From positions 1 through 64,000 of the forward strand of contig MGUG01000020.1 of assembly GCA_001799845.1 (NCBI GenBank): DNA of 64,000 bases, written 5' to 3'. The notes beneath the pieces are model-generated. The model had not been told where the DNA came from. It did no database searches and saw nothing but the letters and a program-made list of their open reading frames with translations. Position 1 is the stretch's first letter. Each line of letters starts with the position of its first letter. A program made the translations under genes and the position numbers. Shown here one piece after another: positions 44,042 through 53,475 of this stretch. The DNA comes from Elusimicrobia bacterium GWC2_64_44 (GTDB taxonomy: Bacteria; Elusimicrobiota; Elusimicrobia; Elusimicrobiales; UBA9959).

Positions 44042-45130
44042 TTAATCGGCGAAGTGGAAGATGTAGCGGTTGACGGGACCGGCGGCGAAGCCGGCCATCA
44101 GGGCCAGAGCCCAGGCCTCGCCGGCGGCGGCGGCCCTGGCGACCTTGAGCACCGGGATAGGCGCGAGGGCGAGGATGAAAACTCCCGAGTGAAAAGCGAG
44201 CTTGGCCGCGTCGGCCGCTATCACCGCGCGGCTCTCCCCCCGGCCTACGTCCCAGCCCAGGCGGGCGGCGGCTATCTCCACGTTGGGGAGGTTGCTGTAA
44301 TAGAGCAGCCCGCCGAAGCCCGCGCCTGCGGCGGCCTTCAGCAGGGCCTTGGCCTTCTCTGAACCCTCCAGGCCCCCGTCCTTATAGGCGGCCCAGTTCT
44401 TCTTGCGCAGATCGTTCCAGTAGGCCAGGGCGGTATTTACCCGGCCGTCTTTGCCCAGGTCCGCCGGCCTTTCTATTTTGGCGGCAGCGCGGAAAGGGTT
44501 CTCGGCCCGCAGCGCGGGCACACCGGCGGCGAGCGGCTTGGAGGAGACTTTAGCGGGAGCGTACTGAACGGCGGCGCCGGCGGGCCTGGGAGCGCCCTGG
44601 GCGGCGTGCACGGCCGGCAGGGCGGCCGATCCGCCCGAGGAGGAGCCGTCGAAGAAGCGGGCCGAGCCGGCCTGCGTGGCCAGCGCGCCGGAAGCGGAGA
44701 GCGCCTCCAGGCGGTTCACGGAAGCGGGACGGGAAAGCCCGGGGCGGGCCTGCGCCTGGGCCTGCGCGGCGGAGCGGAAGGCCTCGCAGCCGCCGGCGGC
44801 GAAGTAGCGCACCTCGGCGCCGAACTCGGGCGTGAAATATTTTTCGGCGGTCGCCGCGTCGGAAGCCCGCAGGTCGCACTTCTTATAGCGCCCAAGCAGC
44901 GCGGCGACTTTCTCTTTCTTCTCGGCAAGCCGGGCGGCGGCCTCGGGGCCGCGCTGGTCGGCCACACCCTGCAGGAACTCGGCCGTCATCGCCGGCGGCA
45001 GCTTGAGAGCCTGCTCCTGGGTCCAGCGAGCGGCGGCCTCTTTAAAGACCGGCAACGGAGCGGCGAAAATAGACGAAGAGCAGCCCAGGGCCAGCGCTGC
45101 GATAAGGAAAATGTTTTTCAGGAATAGCAT
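44042..45130 (-). CDS. Secreted or lipid-linked protein of unknown function with hydrophobic C-terminus
   Basis: 362 residues. The signal region MLFLKNIFLIAALALGCSSS contains a possible lipobox (LALGC), with an alternative cleavage after IFAA. The N-terminal third is helical and charged, a Ser/Gly/Ala-rich linker covers about 130-190, and the C-terminal ~80 residues hold two hydrophobic helices (AFHSGVFILALAPIPVLKV and AWALALMAGFAAG). No family recognised. TATAAT lies ten bases upstream of the ATG with no Shine-Dalgarno. A terminator for the neighbouring gene is at 45197. Confidence 0.6.
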   Translation of the reverse strand: MLFLKNIFLIAALALGCSSSIFAAPLPVFKEAAARWTQEQALKLPPAMTAEFLQGVADQRGPEAAARLAEKKEKVAALLGRYKKCDLRASDAATAEKYFTPEFGAEVRYFAAGGCEAFRSAAQAQAQARPGLSRPASVNRLEALSASGALATQAGSARFFDGSSSGGSAALPAVHAAQGAPRPAGAAVQYAPAKVSSKPLAAGVPALRAENPFRAAAKIERPADLGKDGRVNTALAYWNDLRKKNWAAYKDGGLEGSEKAKALLKAAAGAGFGGLLYYSNLPNVEIAAARLGWDVGRGESRAVIAADAAKLAFHSGVFILALAPIPVLKVARAAAAGEAWALALMAGFAAGPVNRYIFHFAD

Positions 45131-45196
45131 CTACAACTATATTATAGCGGCCGCGCCGGGCCGGCGGGGGCGGCCAAGTGCCTACGGGGGCAAAAT

Positions 45197-45227
45197 AAAA
45201 GGGCCTACTCCCGGGTAGGCCCTTTTT
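45197..45227. terminator. Rho-independent terminator
   Basis: GGGCCTAC / GTAGGCCC stem flanked by AAAA and TTTTT. It lies 17 bp past the stop of the phospholipase D-like gene. Confidence 0.85.
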
Positions 45228-45243
45228 CGCCGCAAGGCGGAGC

Positions 45244-46941
45244 TTACAGCTGGTTGAACATCAGTTTGTGCACCAGGCCCTTGATGGGCATGAAGGGGAT
45301 GCCGAGGTCTTTCACTTTCTTGGCGTGCTTGGCGGCGGCGATGTCCTTGCGGAAAGAGGCGTCCAGGTCTGCCACGGCCTGCCGGTCGGCGAAGTTCACT
45401 ACTATCTCCATCACGTAGCGCTGCGAGCGCGGCTGCAGGTTGTAGGAGCCGATGGTGCCGTAGGCGCCGTCGACCGTCATGAACTTGGAGTGCAGGCGGT
45501 GATGCAGGCCGCCCTCTTTCAGGTAGACGTTGGCGCCGGCCTGCACCAGCTCGGGGAAGCTGCCCAGGATCATGGCGCTCATCATCTTGTCGCCGATGGT
45601 CTCGAGCGAGTTGGAAAGGATGTTCACTTCTACGCCGCGGGCGCGGGCGTCCAGCAGGGCGATCTTCATGGCCGGCGGCATGACGATGATGGCGTTCTCG
45701 ATATTGATGCGAGTGCGGGCGGCGTAGACCGCGCGCAGCATGGAAAGGAGGATATAGGGTTCCTTGCCGGGGGCGTTAACCACTATCGCGGCGTCTGCCC
45801 CGCCGGCGGCCGCGCCGTCGTAGGCGTTGGCGTCGGCGCGCAGCGGCAGGCCTTCTTCGGCCGCCTGCTCGTTCCAGGCGCCGGCGAAGAACGCCATCGC
45901 GTCCTTGAGCGCCGGGCCCTGCACCAGCACGTCGGTATCGCGCCACTTCTCCACGCCGGCCATGTGCGAGTACTCGTTGCCGATGTTCATGCCGCCAAGC
46001 ACCGCGTACTTGCCGTCGACTATCAGGATCTTGGAGTGGAACTCGTAATAGTTGCGGGCCTTGGGCTGGTAGCGCAGCACCGGGATGCCGGCGGAGGCGA
46101 TCTTGGCCAGGACGCCCTTGTCGTAGAGGCCGGCGGTGTCCTTGTCTATCATCAGCCGCACGTCGAGCCCCTCGCGCTTCTTAGCGATCAGCAGGTCCGC
46201 GGTGTGGTGGCCGGTCTCGTCGTCGTAGAAAGCCCAGGTGGTCAGGTACACGCTCTTCTTGGCGCCGCGGATGAGCTCCGCGCGCTTGCCGAAGGAGGCC
46301 GCGCCGTTGATGAGCGGGATGATCTTGTTGCCGGAGGAGAAAGGGGCCTGCTGCACAGCGCCGAGGCCGGCCAGGAAGGCCCGCCCGTCGGTAGTCGGCG
46401 CGCCGGGGCGGGTGAGGCCCAGGTGGCGGGCCGTCAGTTCGTCCCAGCCCTCTACGGCCTGCACGCCGGGCACGTGACCGTTGGACTCGAGCTCCGCGCC
46501 GATGTACATGGAAAGCACGCGGGCCGCTTCTTCGGGCTTCATCTTGGCGCCGGCGGGAAAGAAGCGCGCCAGGCGGGGGTCGCTCAGGACGCCCACGACC
46601 ACGGGCTCAAGGATGCCTTCTTTATGGGCGAGGGCCAGCTGGGCGACGATGGCGTCGTCGATCTTGGAGGGATGGTTCCAGTTGGCGATGATCTGCTTTA
46701 CCATGCGCTCCCTGAAAGCGGCCACCATTTCGTCCCGGTCCTGGCTGGAAACGGGCACCGCGGCGGGGGACGAGACTTCAGGCATCGGGACGGGGGCGGC
46801 AAAATCCGCGGAGGCTCCGAGCTGGCCCAGGGCTGACTGGCCGTAGCTGAGGTCCGCGAAGCAGGCTAGGAAGATGGCGAAGAAGGCTATGAAGATGGCG
46901 TTGAAAATTTTCAGGTCGTAGACGAGGGTTTTGTTTACCAT
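45244..46941 (-). CDS. Phospholipase D-like / cardiolipin-synthase-type protein
   Basis: 565 residues. An N-terminal hydrophobic helix (FNAIFIAFFAIFLACFADL) is followed by a Pro-rich linker and a helical region. Two HKD motifs are present: H302 in HSKILIVD, followed by GGMNIGNEY, and H484 in HSKFMTVD, followed by GSYNLQPRS. Family members form phosphatidyl-transfer intermediates on these His residues and include cardiolipin synthases and nucleases. The extra ~200-residue N-terminal part is not typical of Cls. TAAACT ends six bases before the ATG with no Shine-Dalgarno. Confidence 0.87.
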   Translation of the reverse strand: MVNKTLVYDLKIFNAIFIAFFAIFLACFADLSYGQSALGQLGASADFAAPVPMPEVSSPAAVPVSSQDRDEMVAAFRERMVKQIIANWNHPSKIDDAIVAQLALAHKEGILEPVVVGVLSDPRLARFFPAGAKMKPEEAARVLSMYIGAELESNGHVPGVQAVEGWDELTARHLGLTRPGAPTTDGRAFLAGLGAVQQAPFSSGNKIIPLINGAASFGKRAELIRGAKKSVYLTTWAFYDDETGHHTADLLIAKKREGLDVRLMIDKDTAGLYDKGVLAKIASAGIPVLRYQPKARNYYEFHSKILIVDGKYAVLGGMNIGNEYSHMAGVEKWRDTDVLVQGPALKDAMAFFAGAWNEQAAEEGLPLRADANAYDGAAAGGADAAIVVNAPGKEPYILLSMLRAVYAARTRINIENAIIVMPPAMKIALLDARARGVEVNILSNSLETIGDKMMSAMILGSFPELVQAGANVYLKEGGLHHRLHSKFMTVDGAYGTIGSYNLQPRSQRYVMEIVVNFADRQAVADLDASFRKDIAAAKHAKKVKDLGIPFMPIKGLVHKLMFNQL

Positions 46942-47050
46942 GCTTATAGTTTAGCGCGCGGGCGGCCGCGCTAAAAGGGCCGTTAGGGCCCGGGAGCGTG
47001 ATAAAAGGACCTAGTTGAAAGGACAAAGGACCTAGCGGCCCGGGAACGGT

Positions 47051-47770
47051 TCAGCGGTTTTCGGGATTGACGGAGAGCAGCCGGGCGTAATCGCGCAGGG
47101 CCCGGCCGGCCGCGCCCAGGGCGCCCTTGAAGGGATACCTCGGCGGGTCATCCTCCAGCTTCTCTATCACCAACAGGCCGTTGCCTATGCCCTCGAGATG
47201 GATGAAGTCAGCGGCCTCGCCCAGGGCGGCGCGCCAGGCGTCCCAATGGGCCTCCCGGCCGGGGAGGTTGGCGTCGTCCACCACCGCGTAGCCGCCGACG
47301 GCCATGGCGGGGAAGATATCGTAAAGCGCGGCTTCCGGGTCCCAGCCCTCGTGCGGCGCGTCTATCAGCGCCAGGTCGAAGGGGCCGAGCGCGCCCAGCA
47401 GGCCTTTGGGCAGCGCGGGGGTCAGCAGCAGCCGCGGCCCGTAAAAGCGCGGCCGCAGCGGGGCCACACGGAACTCCACTTTGGCCGGGCAGCCTGAGGT
47501 CTCCACCGCCTCGCGGGCCATGGTCGAATAGCGCGGAGAGCTGTCTATGGACAGCAGGTAGTTATCTTCCTGCGCCGCGGTTTCCCGGGCCAATACCAGC
47601 GTGGAAAAACCGGAACCGAACTCCAGCGCGCGGCGCACTTTAAGGGCCCGGGCGAAGGCCGCCACGAAGCGGCACGAAGCAGGGTCCAGCGCCCAGGGGC
47701 CCGGGTGCTCCATACGGGACACGTTTATCTTGTCCATCTCGGCTACCGCCGCGGCTATGTAAGGGTTCAT
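47051..47770 (-). CDS. Class I SAM-dependent methyltransferase
   Basis: 239 residues. Rossmann-fold methyltransferase of the Methyltransf_24/O-methyltransferase kind: ALEFGSGFSTLVLARET (SAM-binding loop), LLSIDSSPRYS (acidic ribose-binding residue), DLALIDAPHEGWDPEAA and GGYAVVDDANLPG. It ends the polysaccharide cluster and lies one base downstream of the WbqC-like gene, so it probably methylates a glycan or a nucleotide sugar. Confidence 0.82.
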   Translation of the reverse strand: MNPYIAAAVAEMDKINVSRMEHPGPWALDPASCRFVAAFARALKVRRALEFGSGFSTLVLARETAAQEDNYLLSIDSSPRYSTMAREAVETSGCPAKVEFRVAPLRPRFYGPRLLLTPALPKGLLGALGPFDLALIDAPHEGWDPEAALYDIFPAMAVGGYAVVDDANLPGREAHWDAWRAALGEAADFIHLEGIGNGLLVIEKLEDDPPRYPFKGALGAAGRALRDYARLLSVNPENR

Positions 47771-47771
47771 A

Positions 47772-48446
47772 TTATAACCAGTCCGTTGAGCGCGGCCCGC
47801 AGTTCAGCAGCAGGTCCAGCGCCGACATGTCCGGCTCGAAGCCGGGAAAAGCCTGCGGGTACTCCCGCGGCTTGAAATCCTGCCAGGCCAGCTTTATACC
47901 GGCATAGCTGAAGACGTTCGGGTCCAAATAGGCCTTCGCCCCAGCGCCCGAGAGGTACTCCCCCGCCCCGGCCGCCGCGCAGAGCCGCGCCAGCCTCGCG
48001 CTGGCTGACTCCTCCACCTTGAATTCCGAAGAGAACCGCACCGGCGTCTTGATGCCGAAGGCGTCCTTGAGAAAGTCCATCGTGGCCATGGCCAGGTCGG
48101 AGAGCAGGCGGTAATCGCGCGAGTAAAGCTCTTCCAGACCGGGCAGGTGCTGCTTGAAAAAAGGCGCCCGCGCGTAATTCATCTTTATCGCCTGCAGGTG
48201 GTCGCCCAGCCAGGTGCCGCCGCGGTCCAGCTCCACCTCGTTGATCTTCTGCGAGAAGCGGCCTTTGGACACCACCGGCGCCGTCAGGTACTGCCAGCCG
48301 CGCGGCGTGCGGATGCGGTTGCGGTTCTGGAACTCGCGCTTCTCGTACTGCACGTCGTCGAGGTAGATGAACAGGTCCGCCGCGCGCAGCTTGGCGAAGA
48401 AGCGCAGCCCGGGCCAGTACTGCAGTTGGTGTATAGCGGCTTTCAT
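47772..48446 (-). CDS. WbqC-like family protein
   Basis: 224 residues. The N-terminus AAIHQLQYWPGLRFFAKL, then FIYLDDVQYEKREFQNRNRI and WQYLTAPVVSKGRFSQKINE, are hallmarks of WbqC-like proteins found in O-antigen loci. The C-terminal half includes GAGEYLSGAGAKAYLDPN. The reaction is not established, though amide or acyl modification of amino sugars has been suggested. It lies between two methyltransferase genes in the surface glycan cluster. Confidence 0.85.
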   Translation of the reverse strand: MKAAIHQLQYWPGLRFFAKLRAADLFIYLDDVQYEKREFQNRNRIRTPRGWQYLTAPVVSKGRFSQKINEVELDRGGTWLGDHLQAIKMNYARAPFFKQHLPGLEELYSRDYRLLSDLAMATMDFLKDAFGIKTPVRFSSEFKVEESASARLARLCAAAGAGEYLSGAGAKAYLDPNVFSYAGIKLAWQDFKPREYPQAFPGFEPDMSALDLLLNCGPRSTDWL

Positions 48447-48458
48447 CCTTGGTTCAGT

Positions 48459-49295
48459 TCAGTCCGGCTTCCTCGCGGTGACTATCAGCGCCGAACCGGC
48501 GTACACCCGGCCCAGCGTGGCCAGCCAGAGCGCCTGCGCCAGCACATAGTATAGAACTTTAAGGGCGGCGGTAAAAAACGTTCCAAGGCCGCCGCCGGAG
48601 CCGTAAGGGTCGCCGGAGGTAGGCCGGGAGTTGCGTATGGAGACTTCTCCGAAGCCCGCCCGGAGCAGCAGGGCGCGCAGCGCTGACGGCGTGAAATTAA
48701 AATTGTGGATAACGGAAGGCCGCGCGCCCAGCGGCTTAAAAAAGCCCCGCAGCTCCAGCCGGTAGAGCGGCAGATGGAAAGAGGCGTTGAACTCGCGCAG
48801 GTAAAGTAGTCCGCCTGGCTTAAGCAGCCGCGCGCATTCGGCGGCAGCGGCCGCCGGCGCGTCCATCTGGCTGAACACCTCGAAGACGGTCACCGCATCG
48901 AAGGCTCCGGGCGGCAGGCCGGCATTCTCCACCGGGGCGGCGTGAACCTTGAACCCGGCGCCGGCAGCGCGCGCGGCCAGGCCCGGCTCTATCTCCACGC
49001 CTTCGGCGCTCCAGCCGCGGGCGGCCGCCGCGGCCAGGAGCTCGCCTCCGGCGCAGCCTATATCCAGCAGTCGTCCGGGCCGCCCGGCGCCTGCGCCCAG
49101 CGAATCCAGGGCGGCAGCGAATAACTTTTTTTTCGAACTGCCGTAAACCAGTTCCTCCCTGCCCGGCACGTAGGCTGGCGCGGCAAAGAACTTTTCCGCC
49201 CGCCACGCCAGGCCGCAGGCCGGGCAGCGCAGCAGGCCGGGCAGGGCTTCACGGGAGACGCAGCCGCAGGCCTGGCAGGAAGCGGCAGCGCTCAT
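48459..49295 (-). CDS. Methyltransferase with N-terminal zinc-ribbon-like motif
   Basis: 278 residues from ATG 49295, which overlaps the AsnB-GT9 stop (ATGA); an upstream in-frame start lies inside that gene. Residues 1-30 hold two Cys pairs (CQACG and CPACG) as in a small zinc ribbon. A SAM-binding domain follows: LLDIGCAGGELLAAAAARGW, VEIEPGLAA, AFDAVTVFEVFSQMD and LKPGGLLYLREFN. The C-terminal ~40 residues are hydrophobic. Similar zinc-ribbon methyltransferases occur in cell-surface sugar loci. Confidence 0.8.
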   Translation of the reverse strand: MSAAASCQACGCVSREALPGLLRCPACGLAWRAEKFFAAPAYVPGREELVYGSSKKKLFAAALDSLGAGAGRPGRLLDIGCAGGELLAAAAARGWSAEGVEIEPGLAARAAGAGFKVHAAPVENAGLPPGAFDAVTVFEVFSQMDAPAAAAAECARLLKPGGLLYLREFNASFHLPLYRLELRGFFKPLGARPSVIHNFNFTPSALRALLLRAGFGEVSIRNSRPTSGDPYGSGGGLGTFFTAALKVLYYVLAQALWLATLGRVYAGSALIVTARKPD

Positions 49296-52216
49296 CCGAT
49301 CAGCTCCGCGGCCGCGGCCAGCACTTCCGCTGGCGCCACGGCCTCCAGGCAGGCCGGGTTGGCGCAGTCGAACTTGTAGCAGGGCACTTCGCAACCGGGC
49401 ACGTCCTTCCTGAGCACGCGCCGCCTGTCCTCCGGCACCGACGGCGCGAAGCGCCAGTGGTCGCCCGGGCCGAAGATGCAGACCGTTCTGGCGCCCGCGG
49501 CCGCGGCCAGGTGCATGGGCCCGGTGTCGTTGGTTATGAAAACGTCCAGCAGCCCATAAAGCGCGGCGTTCTGCCCTAGCGTGTAAAGCCCGGCCGAGTT
49601 GAAAACCCTGTCGGAGAGTTTCAGCGCCTCACACAGTTCCTTTTCTCCGGCAGAGCCGGTCGCCACCAGCAGCGCCGACGGATATTTCTCCAGCAGCAGG
49701 CCGGCCAGCGCCTTCCACCGCTCCACCGGCCAGCGGCGCGAAGGCCGGAAAGCCCCCGGGTTCAGGCCGATGAGCGGCCTGCCGGAAAGCCCCCGGTCGG
49801 CCAGGTCTTTCTGGAGGGATTTTTTGTCCTCGAAAGAAGGCGTGTAACTGATGACTGTATCGTGCAGCTGCAGCCCAAGCGGGGACAGCAGGCGGCCGGT
49901 CAGTTCCACCTCGCTCTTATGCTCCACCGCCCCCTCGTAAAAAGTGAAATCCCCCGCCGCGCCCAGCCCGTCCAGAACGCGGCAAACGGCAAGGCCGGGT
50001 CTAACCAGCAGGTTTACCAGGCGGGACTTCAGCAGCCCGCCGAAGGAGGAGACCAGGCTGAAATTGACCAGCGCGTCGAACTTCTCACGCCGGAGCGCGA
50101 GCAGCGTCCGGAAGAAAGCCAGCAGCGCGGCGGGGCCGGCGTAGCGGTATGCTATCGGCACGGAATGCACACGGTCCAGCCCCTCAATACCAGCGGCCAG
50201 TTCCCTGGAGCGGTCTATCGTCAGGAGTTCCAGCGAGGCGTCCGGGTAGGCTGCCTTCAGCGCCCGCACCGCCGGCGTCATCATCACTATATCGCCCAGC
50301 CCGGCCAGGTTCACCAGCAGTATCTTCCGTTTACCCCGCACGCTCCAGGCGCCGGAGATGGCGGCGGGCGGCTCGTGCCTGGCCTGCTCCAGCCAGAGGT
50401 GGAACACCGAGGCCGCGTGGATGCGGTCGTAGAGGTTGCGGCGGCCGGAGGCGTGTTCCTCCAGCATGCCGGCCACCCCGGCGGGCGAGAGCGCGCCGGC
50501 CGCCTTAACGTTCCGCGGGCTCAACACCTCGGCGGTAAAAGCTTTCAGCTCCCGCTCCTGCCATTGCGCCAGCGGCACCTGGAAGCCGCGCTTGGGCGCG
50601 GCCAGCAGCTCCGGCGGCAGCTTGCCGGCCATGGCCTTCTTGAGCAGGTACTTCAGTTTAAAGCCGCGCGTCTTGGCGGAGAGCGGAATGCCGGCCATGA
50701 ACTCTACCAGGCGCGTGTCGAGGAAGGGCACGCGCAGCTCCAGCGAGTTGGCCATCGAGGCGCGGTCGGCCAGGCAGAGCAGGTCGTCGGGCAGGTAGTT
50801 GGCGAGCTCGAACCCCATGATGCCGTCCGGCCCCTGCGGCAGACCGGGCAGCGCCGCGCCGCCGCCAGAGACAGCAGCCGCCAGCTCAGGGGAATAAAAG
50901 GCGTTCTTCTCGCCGGGCGCGAGGTAGGAGAGCCAGGAATCATAGGCCCCGGCAAAATCAGCGGCGCCGCTGCCGAGAAAGCGCTTTGCGCGGCCGGGCA
51001 GGTTGAAAGAAGAGCGGCTCTCGGGCAGCAGCCCCGCGGCGCGCCCGGCCAGCCGCCGCAGGCCCGCGGGCAGCTTCAGGTAGCCGGGCAGCAGCCGCGC
51101 GCCGAGGTGCCGCGGATAGCCGCCGAACAGCTCGTCGCCGCCGATGCCCGCCAGCGCCACGGTGACATGCGCGCGCGCCTCTTTGGTCACCAGGTAATTG
51201 GCCAGGGCGGAAGAATCCGCGAAAGGCTCGTCGAAATGGCCCGCCAGTTTGCGGATGACCGCCCCGATATCCGGCTTTACCGGGATCTCGAAATGCTGCG
51301 CGCCGAAGCGCCCGGCTATGGCCCTGGCCGCGGCCGTCTCGTCGAAATCCCCGCCGCCAAAGCCCGCGGTAAAAGTCTTCACCCCGGCGCCCGCGTGTTC
51401 AGCCATGAAGGCCAGCAGCGAGGCGGAATCTACGCCCCCCGACAGCAGCAGCCCCAGCGGCACGTCGGAGACCAGCTGCTCCTTTACGCTTTCGGAAAGC
51501 AGGCTGCGTATCCCTTCCAGCCAGTACTCTTCCGGCTTGCCGCCATTGTCGGCCGGCTCCAGCCGCCAGTATTTCTCGAGCTGCACCGCGTTGTTGCGGA
51601 AGATCAGCGTCGAGGCCGGCTCCAGCTTTTTGACGCCTTTGTATATCGTATGCGGCGCGGGGATGTAGAGGTAGGTGAAGTAGTAGTCGAGGGCCACCGG
51701 GTCCAGGTCGCCGCAAATACCCGCGGCCCGGCGCAGCGCCTTCAGCTCCGAAGCGAAGTACAGCTTGCCGCCGGCCTGCGCGTAATACAGCGGCTTGATG
51801 CCGAACTGGTCGCGCGCGAGCAACAGCTTGCGCTCTTTCGAATCCCATAGCGCGAAGGCGAACATGCCGCGCAGCAGCCTGGGGAAATCGTCGCCGTGGT
51901 CCTCGTAAAGATGGACCAGCACCTCGGTGTCGGAACCGGTGGAGAACTTGTGCCCCTTGGCCTCCAGCTCACGGCGCAGCTCGCGGTAATTGTAGATCTC
52001 GCCGTTGAAGACCACGGAAACAGTTTTATCCTCGTTGTACACCGGCTGCGAGCCGGTGGAGAGGTCTATGACCTTGAGGCGGCGCATGCCGAGGGAGACG
52101 GCCTCCCCGTCGGAGAAGAAGCCCTCCTCGTCCGGCCCGCGGTGCTGCAGCGAGGCCGCCATGGCCCGCAGCAGCCCCTCGTTCTTAAGCCCGGCGAAGC
52201 CGCAGATCCCGCACAT
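49292..52216 (-). CDS. Fusion of glutamine-hydrolysing asparagine synthetase and family 9 glycosyltransferase
   Basis: 974 residues. Residues 1-620 match AsnB: nucleophile C2 (MCGICGFAG), LQHRGPDEEG, VFNGEIYNYRELR, the synthetase P-loop LLSGGVDSASLL, and GIGGDELFGGYPRHL. Residues 628-974 match GT9 heptosyltransferases: KILLVNLAGLGDIVMMTPAV, LIGLNPGAFRPSRRWPVERW, ITNDTGPMHLAAAAGA and a Cys-rich C-terminus. AsnB paralogues in polysaccharide loci often amidate uronic acids. The continuous frame with no internal stop suggests a true fusion; the start is fixed by C2. Confidence 0.88.
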   Translation of the reverse strand: MCGICGFAGLKNEGLLRAMAASLQHRGPDEEGFFSDGEAVSLGMRRLKVIDLSTGSQPVYNEDKTVSVVFNGEIYNYRELRRELEAKGHKFSTGSDTEVLVHLYEDHGDDFPRLLRGMFAFALWDSKERKLLLARDQFGIKPLYYAQAGGKLYFASELKALRRAAGICGDLDPVALDYYFTYLYIPAPHTIYKGVKKLEPASTLIFRNNAVQLEKYWRLEPADNGGKPEEYWLEGIRSLLSESVKEQLVSDVPLGLLLSGGVDSASLLAFMAEHAGAGVKTFTAGFGGGDFDETAAARAIAGRFGAQHFEIPVKPDIGAVIRKLAGHFDEPFADSSALANYLVTKEARAHVTVALAGIGGDELFGGYPRHLGARLLPGYLKLPAGLRRLAGRAAGLLPESRSSFNLPGRAKRFLGSGAADFAGAYDSWLSYLAPGEKNAFYSPELAAAVSGGGAALPGLPQGPDGIMGFELANYLPDDLLCLADRASMANSLELRVPFLDTRLVEFMAGIPLSAKTRGFKLKYLLKKAMAGKLPPELLAAPKRGFQVPLAQWQERELKAFTAEVLSPRNVKAAGALSPAGVAGMLEEHASGRRNLYDRIHAASVFHLWLEQARHEPPAAISGAWSVRGKRKILLVNLAGLGDIVMMTPAVRALKAAYPDASLELLTIDRSRELAAGIEGLDRVHSVPIAYRYAGPAALLAFFRTLLALRREKFDALVNFSLVSSFGGLLKSRLVNLLVRPGLAVCRVLDGLGAAGDFTFYEGAVEHKSEVELTGRLLSPLGLQLHDTVISYTPSFEDKKSLQKDLADRGLSGRPLIGLNPGAFRPSRRWPVERWKALAGLLLEKYPSALLVATGSAGEKELCEALKLSDRVFNSAGLYTLGQNAALYGLLDVFITNDTGPMHLAAAAGARTVCIFGPGDHWRFAPSVPEDRRRVLRKDVPGCEVPCYKFDCANPACLEAVAPAEVLAAAAELIG

Positions 52217-52293
52217 CAGCGGCCCCCGCGGTCGGATCCGTTCTGGGACTTCGGCATATCGATATTAAACAAAATATACAGGCCTGGCGGTCT

Positions 52294-53394
52294 TCAACCG
52301 CGCCGCGGCGAGAATTTATGTCTGATGAAATTCTGGGCCGGCGCCTCGAAATACCTGTACGCCAGGTACGCCGCCGCCAAAGTCGTCGCCAAATACACCG
52401 CCAGGAAGAACGGGCTGAACACCGGTATCGCGGTTTTCGCGGCCGAGCAGGCCAGGACGAGGCAGAGCTGTATCGGGAAATGGAGCAGGTAACTTGAGTA
52501 GGTCATGTTCCCCGCGGCTTCTATGAATTTTGCCGCGGACGGGCTCACCCGGACCGGACCGGAAACGCAGAATACCAGTATGGGCGCGTACACAAGGATA
52601 TACAAGTCAGGATCGAGGTGACAAGCCTTGAACACCGGCACCGCGAAGGGAGCCGAACACAGGACGCCCCAGGCGGCCAGGACCAGCTTATGCGGCCGCT
52701 TGTGGACCTGCAAAGTCCTGCGCGCCATGGCCGCGAGTCCGCCCAGGTAGAATAGGGCGGCGGCGTCTATAACCGGGCTAGAGACTCCCGACATACGCGC
52801 GGCGGCGCAGGCGGCGATGATCACCATATTGACCCAGGCGGCCCTGCTCAGGTAGCGGAGCACGAGGAAGAAACAGACATAGACCAGCACCTCTACGGAT
52901 ATCGACCAGATCGGGCCATTATAACTCATGCCCTTTTGGAACCCCCAGTCGCTCCCCATGAACAATTGGAGCAGAAAATGGAAGAGGTCGTTGTTCTGGT
53001 ATACGAAAAAGTAACCGTGGAGCTTGAAATAGGCGAACTGCAGCGACGCCGCAAACAAGAGGGTGACGGCATGCAGTGGGTACAGCCTCGAAAAACGGAG
53101 TACAAAAAAATTCTTTCCGTCCACCAGCCTGTCAGCGACAGCCTCCCGGTATTTCCAGAAGAAGATGAAACCGCTGACGCACCAGAATACCTTCACCCCG
53201 TCGGCCCCGTAATCGTAGAAGGCCCGCAGCAGCGGGTAAAACGGCTGCCGCAGCCGGAAAATATCGGCCGGGATATCAGCCGCGAAGGCGAAATGCTGGT
53301 AATGCCAGAACAATATACCGAAAGCCGCCGCGAAGCGGACGAGTTCAAGCCCAAGGAGCTTGTTCCCCGTGGTCTCAGAATTCCTGTCAGGCAT
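52294..53394 (-). CDS. Acyltransferase 3 family membrane protein
   Basis: 366 residues with about ten transmembrane helices. The N-terminal LLGLELVRFAAAFGILFWHYQHF carries the conserved R and H of the acyltransferase 3 (OafA/YrhL) family. FWCVSGFIFFWKY and SYLLHFPIQLCL are further typical segments. It probably O-acetylates a surface sugar. It sits between the AsnB-GT9 fusion gene and a methyltransferase, about 80 bp from each neighbour, with no overlap. Confidence 0.88.
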   Translation of the reverse strand: MPDRNSETTGNKLLGLELVRFAAAFGILFWHYQHFAFAADIPADIFRLRQPFYPLLRAFYDYGADGVKVFWCVSGFIFFWKYREAVADRLVDGKNFFVLRFSRLYPLHAVTLLFAASLQFAYFKLHGYFFVYQNNDLFHFLLQLFMGSDWGFQKGMSYNGPIWSISVEVLVYVCFFLVLRYLSRAAWVNMVIIAACAAARMSGVSSPVIDAAALFYLGGLAAMARRTLQVHKRPHKLVLAAWGVLCSAPFAVPVFKACHLDPDLYILVYAPILVFCVSGPVRVSPSAAKFIEAAGNMTYSSYLLHFPIQLCLVLACSAAKTAIPVFSPFFLAVYLATTLAAAYLAYRYFEAPAQNFIRHKFSPRRG

Positions 53395-53475
53395 AGGCGG
53401 CTAAAGAGGGGCGCTTAGAGCGCTGCGCGCGCGAGCGGCGGACCGGACAACTTCCTTCGGATCCCGCCCGCTCCG

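Noticed and set aside
47762-47774. TATAAT directly before ATG at 47770 as another leaderless start
   Set aside because: The TATAAT contains the TAA stop of the upstream WbqC-like gene and abuts the ATG, which is too close for a -10 element; the genes are simply adjacent.
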